A model generated the notes under the pieces. That model saw only the letters and a program-made list of their open reading frames with translations, ran no database searches and had not been told where the DNA came from. 64,000 bases of DNA from Ianthella basta (Eukaryota > Porifera > Demospongiae > Verongiida > Ianthellidae): the NCBI GenBank assembly GCA_964019415.1, contig OZ025872.1:1546699-1610698 (forward strand), written 5' to 3'. Below are positions 51,296 to 63,990 of this stretch, one piece after another. Made by a program: the position numbers and the translations under genes. The stretch's first letter is position 1, and every line of letters begins with the position of its first letter.

Positions 51296-51340
51296 AAAGG
51301 ATGGTTTGGAAGTACCATGTGTGGAGTTGTCTACCTCATA
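51296..51340 (+). pseudogene. Scrap of the last exon of the cysteine-rich gene
   Basis: AGGATGGTTTGGAAGTACCA with TGTGTGGAGTTGTCTACCTC matches 970-1012 (AAGATGGTTTGGAGGTACAT, CGTGGAGCTGTC), the 3' end of copy 1. It directly precedes the 51.35-kb minisatellite. Confidence 0.55.
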
Positions 51341-51344
51341 ACCT

Positions 51345-51640
51345 TCCTTACCCACACCCTCCCTCCACCTCCACCCACACCCTCACTCCACCTCCACCCA
51401 CACCCTCACTCCACCTCTTCACCCACACCCTCACTCCACCTCCACCCACACCCTCACTCCACCTCCACTTCCACCCACACCCTCACTCCACTTCCACCCA
51501 CACCCTCACTCCACCCACATCCTCACTCCACCTCCACCCACACCCTCACTCCACCTCCACCCACACCCTCACTCCACCTCCACCCACACCCTCACACTCC
51601 ATCTCTTCACCCATGCCCTCACTCCACCTCGATCTGCACC
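51345..51640. repeat. Minisatellite, CCACACCCTCACTCCACCTCCA unit
   Basis: About a dozen units of 15-23 bp. In one frame the tract reads [15 protein letters not shown] repeats within a 233-codon open frame (51,226-51,927), which I regard as a repeat artefact because there is no splice or homology support. Confidence 0.9.
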
Positions 51641-52690
51641 TGTATCCATGGAACTCATTATCACTTGATCCCATCTGGCTACTTCTAATTAAAGATGTGA
51701 TCATGAATGCATACACACTTTATATACAACAGCTGACCAGCCCCATATGCATGACACAAATTCAGTGTACTGTGCATGTACAGTATCGATCATCAGTGCA
51801 TGTAGCTGTTCTTCAGGTACTATTAATGGTTCTATATAATAATAATATTATTGTATGGTGTCGACTGATCAGTGCATTCAATATTGGCATATTCAGCAGA
51901 GCTTGCCAAAGATGGTCACTGTGTTAGGCAGTCATTTCTCTAAAACAGCCAGCCTCCCCGGCCCCATGGCCAAATAGCACTAAAGCATTGCAGTCTACCT
52001 TTGTAGAGCAACCACCTCTCTATAAAGGCTAGTTAAAACTGGCCCACAGGTGGCTGTCTTAGACATGCATGCAGGTTTCACTGTAGCTCTTTCCTATATA
52101 AGTCCATCGTATGAAGGAAATAGTCCATAAACATGAGATTGATGCGTTAACTTGCACTGTACGTTGAAGTCGTATGCATGCATGCTACACACCAGCCGGT
52201 GGTCAACCAGTCATCAATGTAGAATGCTGTCTAGCTAGCCCTGTCTCTTGTCGGATTATACTTTAAACAAGTGGTCACATGAAATGCATGACGTGTATAT
52301 ATATGTAACATAACGGTATCCGTACAGATTGACACTACCCTACTGTATTGACGGTGTACATGTCCACTTAATAGTGCTTATTATGTGAGAACAGTTGCGA
52401 CAACGAACCATGAAAGTCTGTATCACAAAATATACTTGAATTAAACAATGTACATACAAGGGTATTATGAATAGCAATACACGATGCATAAATGTCATAA
52501 TAAGATGGAAAATGTGTGCATGTTGATGGTTACAGTACTATAATCCTAATCTATTTGATAAGCAAGAACAGCTGCAAATACAATTCAGCCAGAGCCCTAT
52601 ACTACTAACTACTAAACCTAAAGTCAGCTGTGAGTACACTACACTACACATATAGCCTATACTATATCACTTACATGTCTATCAGTATAA
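51640..52690. other. Spacer with second CAGTGAAACC MITE
   Basis: Contains the MITE copy 51,903-52,085 and otherwise AT-rich sequence downstream of the minus-strand death-domain gene. Confidence 0.4.
51903..52085. mobile_element. CAGTGAAACCTG MITE, copy 2 (inverted)
   Basis: Inverse of 48,103-48,281: GTGTTAGGCAGTCATTTCTC at the left, GGTGGCTGTCTTAGAC and CAGGTTTCACTG at the right. Confidence 0.7.
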
Positions 52691-52692
52691 AA

Positions 52693-55600
52693 CTACAGTA
52701 GTGTGTTTGAGCGTATCTTCACCTCCAATTCCCTGGCCACTTCCATAAAGCCACTCAGCCTCAACGATTCCATCACAGTGATCCACGTCTTGGGCTGCTT
52801 ACCAGCTCCATCAATCCATCTAGAGAGAACTGCAATACAACTGTCCTCAGCTTTGCCTTGGTCAGCGTGCACTGCCCTGAGCATATGGGCATCAATGCCG
52901 AGGTAAGTGCCAAATTCTCTCCACTTTTCTGACACAGCAGGAACAACGTGTTGATACAGCTGCTCCATAGTGGGGTGAGGTAGATCAAGGAGCTTTCGGC
53001 GATACCTTTCTGCCTCTTTCTACAGGAGCGCATAGTACAGAGCATTAAAAGGAGCTATAATTTGCCACAAAGATTAGACAATAAGCCTTTTCTGATAGGA
53101 TTTCAAATTACCTCTAATTTGCGCAGCTCAGCCTCTGCTGCCTGGTACATAGATTCAGCTGTCTTGACGCGTTCTGCAATGGTCTCATGGGCAGTCTGTG
53201 CAATATAAATGAGGTATATTATGAACATGCATAGTGAGAACTGACACAGATCTGCCAGCACATATATGTAACTGTTTGCCTATGCACAACTCACCTCAAG
53301 ACTGGAGAACTCCTCAATACCACGAATCATTGTCTTTTGCATATCATCCAAAGATTCTTGAACCACTGCCACCAAATTGTCCTGTATCACAAAAACGATG
53401 AGACACTGAATAATTAGCTAGTTCTAAGGCAGTCTAAGAGTAGGATGCATTGCACACGTACCCGCATGTGCAGATGGTCAGAGGCCATTTGCCTCAAATT
53501 TGAATTGTACATTTGCCGATGAATCTAAAGTTCAAGAGAACAGTTTACAACACATACAAAACGTGCATGGTTACATCAACGCCATAATGTGTACCTTCAC
53601 AATGTCATGTTCTTCTTTCAGTGATTTTAGTTCACTCTGTGCACAGGTAAGGTAATTTATCAAATGAAGACATGCTCGAGACATATGCACAAAATTGTGA
53701 AACTTACCTTGAGAACTGAAATTCTGCTGTGAAGATCATCAAGGAAAAATGACTGTGGAAACAGCAGAAATATGTAAGGGATGGAGCGAAGCCGACTGGG
53801 GATCACCATCAAAGTGACTAATGTCATACTTGATGTCAATCACTGTGTATAGCCTACACTGAATAGAACCACACCACTCCTGAACATAAAGACACGCATT
53901 GAAAGTGATACTGAAGACAGATAATGTATACTGCCATCTGTCCACCCAACATATACGATACAAGTCACAAGTAACTTCCACTATTCTGTGGACCTGCCAT
54001 ACAGGTGGTCTGTGAAATCACACAGTAAGGTACAAAGGCTGTGAATCTACCAAGGACATTTTGCGGTGGATATTGATGGTGATGATGGGCACTTCATAAA
54101 AGAACTTCAGATTTGCCAAGAAGAATCGGCCAAATCACTAAAAAGAATCAGCAATTTCATTTTGACGTGCTCTAATTCGATGTGTGGCTATCGCTCCTAT
54201 GCTCCAGTATGTATTTAGAGCAAAGGCATGGCTTAGTACCTGTGGTCTATAGCAGCAAAGATAGAGAAACTGTAGCTGTGATAACAATATTATCACCACA
54301 ACATATGATACAACACAGGTCGTCCAGCTTGCTTGTTTCGGCGAGAAACAGGGTAAAGCAACAATCCGGCTACGAACCAGAGCCGAGAAACGAACTGGTT
54401 ACAAGTTACACGGTTACTGGTTACATGTGGGAAACAAGCTCTGGAATTAAGTACACCACTGTGGGAAATGCTGTGCATGGTGTGCTGCCAGTGAGTAGCT
54501 GACTCGCCGCATCCACCACTGACCTGTAGGAAACGTCCGCTGCGAGACGACCAACCCAAGATGAGCCAAATCACGCGACATTTTCTCAGCCATTTGCAGG
54601 AGTAGCTAACTACTTCTGGAAGATGCGTGATGATGCGAGTACGAGTAGGTAAACTGATTCACTGCTGACTCCTTGTCCAATCATTTGGGATCTATATAAT
54701 TTAAATGCTGACCAATCGGTGTCTATGAAGATTTAAACTACTTGACACTCAGGCACCTCACGCTCTCGAGCCTTGTGATCTAACTCTCAGAGACACCTCT
54801 TCGTCAGCATTTAACTATTAGTTAAACACCTTAGACTGAGATCTGATGTGTCTACAGGATTTAGAACACCTTGGATACTGGTCAGACCTAAATTCAAGTG
54901 AAAATGTTGCAGTTGTTAAAACTCTCACAGTGTAGAGAACAATTCTGTTTTACTACATATACATAGAATCTTCCAAGGTGTTTCAGTGATAAACATGGTG
55001 ATTGTGATACAAAATGGAAGGTGTAAAACTATCAGAAAAGAACATATCAGGTAACTAATCATCATACAAACAGCCAAAAATGAACCCACTTCTTGTTCAG
55101 CAAGGGATTCCTTCCCATCCCTCAAGTCATGGTATTGTTGCTTTGCATCTTGTAGTTCTTTACGCAGCAGGTGAATCTCTTTTTCACATGCCACTATTAC
55201 CTGCGGCAAACAATGCAAGAGCACATATTACATAAGAGAAACATCCACTGGGAACACCCAGTAACAACCCAAGTACTGCACAGTTATCAAGTGCTGCATT
55301 AGCATAAAATTGGGTTAGTTGATGGTATCATAGGACAAACAGGTTCTTCTTTACTGGCTTCTTGTGGAGATTAGCAAAATACAAAGTATTCTCTGCTATC
55401 ATTTAGAGAAGGCTCTGCAACCAATATATGATCGCCGGTAGTCTTTCTCCTTTACAATTTTGCACATTTGAAGAGGATAAAGGTGTTGGATATGTACGTA
55501 AACATACAAGAACTTTCAGACCCTTACGTAGAGGAAGAGCAACATTGTGACCGGTAAGCTACATGTGCCAAAATTAAAGGGTCAATCACAAACATTGGAA

Positions 55601-58600
55601 TAAAGAACAAAACTAGAAGCATTTAAAGGTAAGATCAGGGAGGGTTTGCTAAGTTGAATCGCCAAACTCAGAAAAGCAATAACCATTTAAGCAAAAGTTA
55701 GATGGTACAGATCTGTCTAATTGACCAACTAAAAGAATACAACAGTGAAATACTTCTATCTCCATGGTAATTTCACTTGTTGCCAATCACTTACTTGTTC
55801 TTTGTCCAACAGCTGCTCCTGCAATGTCGCAGTCCTATTCATATACATGTCTCGAACAGCCATGGCTTCCAGTTTCAGCAGGTGAGCTGCTTCGAACTTG
55901 CTCTTCTCCGCTTCATAGCCCACCAAGGTGGCTTCCAAGCGAGCATTTACCAGCTGCAAGTGACAGATTCACACGCCGTCACACACGGCAAAGTAGTGCT
56001 TCACAGGAAAGTTACACCAGGAAACAGCTAATATTTTCCTTTTGAGTAGGGGATATGAATGAATGAATAATTAATGAAGTGAAGCTCCTGAAAACTATGT
56101 TCTTCAGGTTTTCACGATGTCACGGTACAGCCTCTTGAAGTTCAACAGTAGCTAACTGTCATAGAAAATGCTGCCTGAACTTCCTAATGATGCTAGTCTC
56201 GTACCCAGACCACTTCCGTCTTCCATTTTGACAAAGGTGCGAAAAGTTGGCCTGGCAAACTGAGCCCACGTTCCTGGGCCTAGTTACGTCTCATTCCCAG
56301 AATCGAGAATACCAATCAGATTGCAGATCTGTCACGTGTTGGGAAATGGCATACTCCAGACCGAGGGTAAAAGCGGCGTTGTCATGCACTTCGCGTTGCC
56401 TGGGTTATTGGTATCTGATAGATAAACAACGTAAGGTTGTCATCCACTTTGTGAGCGGTGAAGACGTGTTCTTTTACCTTCCTTCTATGTGTCATACTGT
56501 CTTGCATGATCGGCTATGAAGTCACTAGGCCCAGGAATGTGGGCTCAGTTTGCCAGACCACTTTCCGCACCTTTGTCAAAAATGGCGGCTGGAAGTGGGC
56601 TGGGTACAAGACTAAAATGATGCAGGGTAATGGGTAATGACTTACAGTGATGTTATAGCTAGGTGCTAAAAGCAAATGTAGCACTTGCAGTATGCATACA
56701 AGTGTTTTTGGAATGCACATTTGTGAAAATAATGTACCATAAAATGTGAATGCATATAGTATCCACCTATCTAGCCAAACTAGAGGTTTCCAGGTTTACT
56801 AGTCAAGCAGTGTTACAGACACTCTTGGGTTGTTTGTCCACACTGGGCACCAGAGTTCACATCACAGTTTCATACACAAGCATGAGCAGGATTTCTATAT
56901 AAAATCTCTAGCTCACAATCTATGTCAACACTTGATTTTGCAATTATACTGTAAGTACGCCTATAAATCCATATAAGATCATGCAAGCATCTCCCAAATA
57001 CTGGTACTGGTGTGGACAAGCAACTCAAATAGATCTGTAGCTACTAACCATGAGTTCTTCAATCTTGCTGTTCATCTTCTGTAGTTGTCTCTCCAGTTCC
57101 TCCTAAAATGAACATGTATGTAAATTAAACACTACAAAGTGCCCCTGCACTATGAAATTTGGATTGGATCAGATGAATTACACACTCACCTCAGCTGGAG
57201 TTTTCAAGTTGGCACTAGTTGCTTGGTCACAAGTTTCTGCATGACAACATGAAAACGCAGTCAGACAGGGCAGAGAAGAAGCTGATTGGGTAAGTTCACT
57301 ACTTACCAATGTTGTACACCCGAATAGGGATCACCACTTGTCCTTGTTTAGGACCATTAATGTTCAAATACACCACACTGCGTGAGCTTGCTGGATCTGG
57401 AGGTCTTTTGTACTCAACCACAACATCAATTGTAGGGGGATACAAACGGGCTGCAACAGCTTCCTCCAAGTTTTTAGGAAACCTGGTGCGGAAGTCAACA
57501 TCTTGGTGAGAGACCTATAGGATATGAGACAGCATGTTAAAATAACCATTGTCCACACTATATTAGGGTTACTAATTTTTCATCGCAATCTTGTTGCAGA
57601 GAACTTGAACATATTGCATTATGATGGGAGATATCTTAGTCACCCACTGCTATCATTACTTAATCCCTTTGATGAATAACAGAACATTAAGCCATTACAT
57701 TTCAACTTCAAAATTTGTGTGTGCACCAAGGGCCCAATTAAAAATTGTGACTCATGTACACATCTCGCATGCTGCATTTTAGTGGCTGGCCTGAACTTCT
57801 TTTCACTGGCAAGGCCAAGGTGAGCAGTAGAATCAATTATTCTGTCCCCAAAGATGGCTGTGACATGACCTTGACCAGCCTCCAGACTCTTCATAAGCGC
57901 ACGTGGCCGAGGAAGACTAGAAAAGTGGTCACAGTTGTTGACCTGCTGCCACTTCTCTGATACAGGATTTTACTTAAGGACCAATTTGGATGTGGTCTAC
58001 TTGTTCAAAAGTCACCTACATCCATGTTTTGCTGCTGGTACGCGAGACTAGAGGTTCAGTTACTGTTCTGTTCATGTAGGAAATAGTGTGTAACTTCGTG
58101 TGAACAGTTCAGTGATTGATTGCGTGCCGCATGTGCACGCAGGAGAGAAGAAATACCGGTCAAAAGATAGCACAGGACAGCCAAAGTTGCTGCAAATGAC
58201 TCAAAGCTGTTGCCCCTTCATAACAGCTGAAATGACCATGTAAGTGTGCACCTTTGTCTTTGACACAAAGATGCGTCAATGGGACTTAAGCACAACCAAC
58301 AATTAGATGCAAATATGTCAATGGGAGCCAATGGATTAAATTAATACAGACAGTCACCAGATTAACAGTGATAGGAATGAACAGCAAAGGTCATTCTGCC
58401 AAAATCAAATCCAAACCTAGATAATTAAGTTGTACTACATGAGTGACATTTACAATATGCATAACATACAGTATATACAGTCACCTTGACTACATTGTAA
58501 CATACCTTGCCTGTCCCTGAAAGACTAGCTGTCCACCCAAGCCCACTAATTGCGGAGAGCTCGCCAGAGCAGAGGTCATCATCTAGAACAAAACTGGCTC

Positions 58601-61153
58601 TTACACCACAGTCATCAAACTTCTCATAGGAAGTCTTTAGTACCTGGAAGATTATAATGACATTGGGCAAAATTGAGACTAAGACACTGACTAGTCATTC
58701 TAGTAATAAGTATGCAGTGGCAGGTAATAGTGTACATTCACAGTATGAACAGAATGGCCATTGTGCAGTGGAACCCACCTCACACCATGTTACAGATTCG
58801 TAGGTAATGGCAGCTCTACACTGTATTCCATCCTCCTCATTCTGCCAAAATGAAACCATATACCGGGAAGTGGCTGGCTGTTCATACACCTCAGTGAACA
58901 ACGAGTTGTGCCCATCTATGTACAAGACACCATATGTACCATGCTCCTCAAACTGGCCTCCTGCCAGCAGCTCAAAGTGGTAGTGCTCCTCTCCCTCCTC
59001 CAATTTGTGAGGAGCCATTGCAAAAGATAAACCATCTCGAACGTGGTCCTTCCCACCATACCAATGGGGGAGGCATAGTTTAATGGGCTTGGTAACACGT
59101 CGTCCATCATAATAGATGTACACTACTGTGCTGCCAAGCCGATAGCCCTTTGGTAGAGTGAAGGGGCCATCAAGGATAACGGCATAGCGCAACGGGACAC
59201 TTTCTGAAGGGCTCACAGCACCTGGGGGGACCTCAATCTGAATTCCATGTGCCTCAATAATAAAAACCCCACCTGCTGAGGTAATGTACAATGTCTTGGG
59301 CTGAAAAGCAAAGCAAATGTTATCAAGGACTTCTTCATGCACAAAGCTCTGAGTAAACCAGCTGGCTTCAGCTCTTTCCTCATTGAAGGTTGTGGACTCA
59401 ATCCCAGATACAAAGTCAGCCTGTCCAGTGAAAGGTGGCACCACATCAATAACGTGAGAATACACAGGAGGTACTTCCAACAGTTTTGAAAGAATATTGT
59501 AAGCAGACTGGAAGTCGCACTGCAACAATTTACTTTGGGTAGCCTCTGTGCCTACATCTGACAACAGCTGACAAGGCTCACCACCAACTACACGATTGAT
59601 GAGTAACTTAGGCAACACATCTTCAATAAGCGGAGCTTTTGAGTCACCATAGCATGCAATGCATAGCTTACTGCTATCAGTGAAATAGGCCTCCACCATA
59701 GCAACTCTTCTGTGGAGATGAAATTGTTCATTGAACTCCTGACTCAACGAAGCTGGGGACTTGTTACCAACCACCATAGGTTGCTCCTCGCTGACAGACC
59801 GTAATGCTGCCACATCTTGCTTCTTGCTTCCCACCTGTTCACTGCTATTAGCACAAATCATTTCAACTGATCTGGATGCAAGTTGAATGCGGCAAGTACC
59901 ACTGCTACAGCTAATGCCTGAGAACAACAACCCAGCAGCTACTTCTCTCTGCATAGTATTTTGTGGAATGCAAACAATCATGCCATTCTTGCCAATCATG
60001 CCAATTTGAGGAACATAGCCAGCTTCTGATGCCAATGATACACTACAACTACCACCAACATCCATGATCACCTTCTGAATTAACCAGTGGCTATGCGGTA
60101 TATCCAACTGATGAATCAGTGTGTTCTGCACATCTGTTTCTGCCAAAATGCATAACAAATACCTTGCCTCCTCCACATGCAACGGAATTAGATAATTGAC
60201 GTCACACTCTGTGCTAAACAACTTCTTGCCATCTTGGGGTGCAAAATGCAAAACACTGTCTCCATTGCTACCGACCATATCCACGGGAAAGCTTGCCTTC
60301 AACATTACTTTTACAGGAAACAAATGACCACTCCCTGCAGCTTGAAGAAACTGATTACCAAATTCTCCAACAATTATGGCTTTCTCTGTACCATGTCTGA
60401 CTGCTATAGTGATCCACTTCTTGGCTGCTACATGAAGTGAAGGCTTACCATCAGTGACAGCTTCATGAATGTCACAACCTGTACTCAGCATTTCTCTTGC
60501 ATGACCACTATGAGCTGCATCGTGCAAAATACCGAAACCATTCCTATCCACCACATACACAAGACCAACATCGCATGCTGCATTGCTGTCGCACTTTATA
60601 CTCACCAACTCCCTAATCATTTCCACTTTGCTACCTTCAGCTACAACATGCAACACATTGCCACCATTGTTGTCCACCACATCCACAGAGCAGCATGCCT
60701 TTAACATTGCCCTCACAGCTGATAGATCAACACTTAATACAGCTTCATGAAGTGGGGTGTAAAAATCACCACCAAATGCAGCTTTCTTTGCCTCAAAGAT
60801 GGCTACAGCAGTCTCATAATTTCCCTTAAGGACTGCTTGATGAAGTGGAGTCTCAAATTTACCAGCAACCACTGATTTGGTTGTAACAAGTTTGTTCGGT
60901 CCACAAAGTACTTCTGTTCTACCACCAACAGCTTCACCATTGTCTGCTGCGACATACAGTGGAGTTATGTCATCATTGTCTACTGTAATAGTATAACACT
61001 CGCTAAAATTGAATGTCATTATTCCAAGGTTAGTCTTAAGGTGTTGATCAACCAACGTTATGGCATCTTTGTTCCTCTTGTCTGTAGCTGCAGAGGCAGT
61101 CAGGCCAAATGTGCTGGCTCCAGAAAACTGTGTTGAGTAAGCACTTGAAATAT
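52693..61153 (-). CDS. Ankyrin repeat-ZU5-coiled-coil-death domain protein
   Basis: Minus-strand exons in order: 61153-58779, 58643-58506, 57514-57307, 57236-57190, 57102-57049, 55953-55795, 55200-55090, 53752-53708, 53636-53595, 53524-53462, 53381-53295, 53195-53112, 53019-52693. Borders are GT-AG, phases agree, total about 1,246 codons. The 2.4-kb first visible exon has ankyrin-type repeats (ETPLHQAVLKGNYETAVAIF, FYTPLHEAVLSVDLSAVRAM, GNVLHVVAEGSK), a 300-residue middle without known domain, and a ZU5 domain (TSAGGVFIIEAHGIQIEVPP, PLRYAVILDGPFTLPKGYR). The next two exons match unnamed exons of genes A and B. Exons 5-12 are coiled coil. The last exon is a death domain (LYQHVVPAVSEKWREFGTYL, SRWIDGAGKQPKTW). 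The layout resembles ankyrin and PIDD/UNC5-type adaptors. No start codon: the exon opens after an acceptor (CCCAG) and the 5' part is beyond or inside the 61.2-63.1 kb transposon. Confidence 0.8.
54160..54812. mobile_element. Hairpin-headed repeat, member 5 (two-hairpin element, copy B, reversed)
   Basis: Reverse-orientation copy of 15,973-16,610, lying in the intron between exons 7 and 8 of the death-domain gene. The hairpin at 54,701-54,812 has TTTAAATGCTGACCAAT / GTCAGCATTTAA arms, and the loop CACGCTCTCGAGCC. The other end retains a weakened CTCTAATTCG...TTTAGAGC hairpin. AGCTAACTACTTCTGGAAG and CGAGTACGAGTAGG are shared with copy A. Confidence 0.65.
56195..56617. mobile_element. TIR element of the TAGTCTCGTACCC family (short)
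   Basis: CTAGTCTCGTACCCAGACCA, TTCCATTTTGACAAAGGTGC, TGAGCCCACGTTCCTGGGCC at the left are inverted at the right (GGCCCAGGAATGTGGGCTCA, GCACCTTTGTCAAAAATGG, GGGTACAAGACTA). Arms of about 95 bp. Intron of the death-domain gene. Confidence 0.8.
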
Positions 61154-61207
61154 CTGGGTTGGGTATGGGATAAGCATGCGTTTATACATGTGGCTAACAT
61201 GGTACTA

Positions 61208-63147
61208 TAGTAGAAACTCCCTTATCCGGACCTCATAGTTACGGGCACCTCCCTCTACCGGGCAGGCAAAAAAAGGAAAAGAAAAAAGGAATGAGGCATT
61301 CCAAAGCTAGAACATATGCGCTAGTCTCCACAAGCGCCCTACGGGCGGAGTTAGCACTAATTATGTGCATGCGCATGCACACACGTAGTACTTGTTACCA
61401 TACCCGAGTAATGGTGTCAAAGAGAAAGTGTAGTGTCTTAAACCTGGAAAAGAAGACCAAAGTCATTGCAGATATCCGAGCTGGGAAGTCGCAGAGGTTT
61501 GTAGGAGAGACTGATGGTGTTCCAAAGTCTACTGTGGCAGATATTTGGGAAGAAAGGGAGAAGATCGAGGCAAGTAGTAATCCCACCTTCATTAAGAAGT
61601 GCTGTATTGTGAGGGAGGCACATTTCCAAAAGCTTGATGAGGCTTGCTACATTTGGTTTCAGCAAAAGCGAGCTAAAGGTGCTCCTGATTCTGGATCAGT
61701 TCTACAAGAGAAATCTCAGCAGCTCTTTTCTTCTCTCTACCCCGACGAGGACAAAGCTACTTTCAAAGCAAGTTCTGGTTGGCCTCACAAGTTTTGTAAC
61801 GGTATGGAGTTGGAGTATTATCTTTTCAGGGCGGGTCACTATCAGCTGACACTTCAGCTGTGGAACTGTTTGCCGCCAATTGCTAACAAATATGGAGACT
61901 GAAGGGTACAGCAGGTGTCAAATCTTCAACGCGGATGAAATGGGATTGTGGTGGTGACTAACGCCACCAGTCACTTGTTGATAGCAGAGAAAAGCACGCT
62001 AGAAATTTCACGAAGTCCAAGGATAGAGTAACCCTGCTTGGATGTGCAAATGCATCAGGGACATGCAAGGTACCATTGGTCTTTATACACAAAAGTGCCA
62101 AGCCACACTGCTTTAAGCATATGGATATGTCCTCTCTGCCTGCGCACTATTTTTCCCAAAAGAAATCACCGATGGATGCAACAATATTTAGTGAATGGTT
62201 TCACGAGAAATTTGTACCATATGTGAAGCGCTTCTGTCAAGACAACAAGATAGGATATAAGATTCTATTGCTTCTTGATAATGCTCCTACCCATCCATCC
62301 ACTAATAGCCTAAAATCAAGTGCTGGAAAAGTGACAACCTGCTTCCTACCTCCCAACTGTATATCCGTCTTGCAACCCATGGACCAGGGAATCCTAGAGG
62401 CCATGAAGTGACGCTACAAGAAGCAGCTGTCGAGGCACTTGATTCTTGAAGATCAAACATCTTCACTCTCAGTGCCAGAAATAGTGAAACAGTTGACCAT
62501 CAAAGATGCCCTGTACTGGTGTGCACAAGCATGAGAAGAAGCAACTCCTCTAAGCCTCTCCAAAGGTTGGAATAAGCTGCTTCCTTTCGGGCCACACTGT
62601 TTTGTGGAGGAGCCAAGTAAGGATTCTGAACTACATGAGATGTTTCAAGAATTGGGCTTCGAATGTGGAAACCCCGCATGGCAAAATCCTGATGAGTGGA
62701 TAGCCAAGGACTCAGGAGATCCTGGATACCAACTATTGTTGGACACTGAAATAGTGTCCCAAGTGAATGAAGACAGGATGCAGGATGATGAATCAGAGAA
62801 AGAGGCTGATACTATGCCAAAAGTCACACATGCAAAGGCTCATGAAGCTTTCAGCATTGCCCTTCAATGACTTGAAGCTGAAGGAACAAATTCAACCCAC
62901 TTGCTTCTTTTCAAGAATTGGATGAGCAGTGCTGCCAGAAAGTGAAATGATTCATTAGTTCAAACTACAATGTCTTTTTATAAGCCTAGTACTTAGACCT
63001 TCCTTTTAATATGTGAATGTACTGTAATACAGTTTTATTGTGTTTACATATCATTTAATCTTATTGTTGGCATTTCTAAGATACAGACATTTCTGAGTTA
63101 CAGGCACTGCCCGGTCCATGGTGTCAGGATAAGGGAGGTTCTACTGT
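61208..63147 (+). mobile_element. pogo/Tigger-type DNA transposon, inactive
   Basis: Ends TAGTAGAAACTCCCTTATCC and, inverted, GGATAAGGGAGGTTCTACTG, flanked by TA as expected for the Tc1/mariner-pogo superfamily. Encloses a decayed transposase gene. Size (about 1.9 kb) fits a full-length but dead element. Confidence 0.85.
61411..62870 (+). pseudogene. pogo/Tigger transposase (CENPB-like HTH plus DDE)
   Basis: From 61,411 MVSKRKCSVLNLEKKTKVIA, SQRFVGETDGVPKSTVADIW, ending 203 codons after the upstream start at 61,902: an N-terminal HTH of CENPB/pogo type followed by a second DNA-binding region. A frame change leads to IFNADEMGLWW and a stop (first catalytic Asp zone, normally DETG). The frame from 62,076 has FVPYVKRFCQDNKIG, then ILLLLDNAPTHPS (second catalytic Asp) and PPNCISVLQPMDQGILEAMK then stop. 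A last frame, 62,604-62,870, encodes the acidic C-terminal tail. At least two frame changes and three stops: no active enzyme. Confidence 0.8.
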
Positions 63148-63149
63148 AC

Positions 63150-63750
63150 TTGCATTGTATATGATTTAGCCATAAGTGTGCACATTGCTAGAATTGTAGC
63201 AGGGCATGTACATCTGGCTCAACAATCTGCTGTAGTTTAAAGGACTTCAAAAAGATGGTCCCCTCACTCCTCCATAATTCCTAAAGTGATCTAACCTTCA
63301 TCTCCACCACTTAGGCTCAGTTTACACATAGACATCTTTGTCCAAATTGGCTTCACGATGCTATGATCATCAGACGTTTTCACGTGTTTATACGGAAACG
63401 CTACCTGCTTTGCAGGAAATGTTTCCAAGTGTTCGGCGATGAACAAGATGGCAATCAGCCGTGGCAAAGAGCAGGAATCCTATGATGTTTTAGCCCAAAT
63501 TCTTTGTAGCAACACTAATAACACCTGTCGTTCGCATAGTAACATTTGAATTGTCATATATCGTTCAGCGATGAAGACATTGACCCGCTGTGGCAAGCGG
63601 CAGGATTCTTCTCAGTGGAGCGACAGAACTGCAACAATATCCGACAAATTCTTGGCTCTACTACACAGGGTAGTTATACCAGGAAACCTGTACTTTATGT
63701 GAAAGGTGTGGATAACCGCTAAATTCCTTTCATTAACAGTTTCGGAGGGA
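63150..63750. other. Right-end spacer
   Basis: Two similar coding-like phrases, GCGATGAACAAGATGGCAAT...GGCAAAGAGCAGGA (63,438) and GCGATGAAGACATTGACCC...GGCAAGCGGCAGGA (63,569), suggest an internal duplication about 130 bp apart, but frames are broken. No gene called. Confidence 0.35.
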
Positions 63751-63754
63751 GAAA

Positions 63755-63990
63755 CTTAGTGATGTCACGAATGACATCACTGATGTCACTAATGACATCA
63801 TTGAGCTAGAGCTCACACAACAGACCAGCACTCCACTAGAGTGCTTATACAATAGACCAAAACTCAGCTAGAGTGCTTATACAACACACCAACACTTCGA
63901 AGTACTCACACAGCAGACTAGCCCTATGCTAGAGTGCTTACATAGCAGATAAGCACTTGCTACAGTGCTCACACAAGTTATTCTCTGTAT
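63755..63990. repeat. CRE-like and 34-bp tandem repeats
   Basis: TGATGTCACGAATGACATCA units (63,759-63,802) precede about five degenerate units of ACAACAGACCAGCACT...CTAGAGTGCTTAT, period about 34 bp, continuing to the window end. Confidence 0.7.

Noticed and set aside
51226..51927. 233-codon plus-strand open frame rich in Pro, His, Ser, Thr
   Set aside because: Length is due to the minisatellite, whose units lack stop codons. No homology or splice evidence.
57640..57960. Open frames between death-domain gene exons (for example 57,640-57,894 minus)
   Set aside because: No acceptor/donor pair in phase and no counterpart in ZU5-CARD genes A or B, where the flanking exons are directly adjacent.
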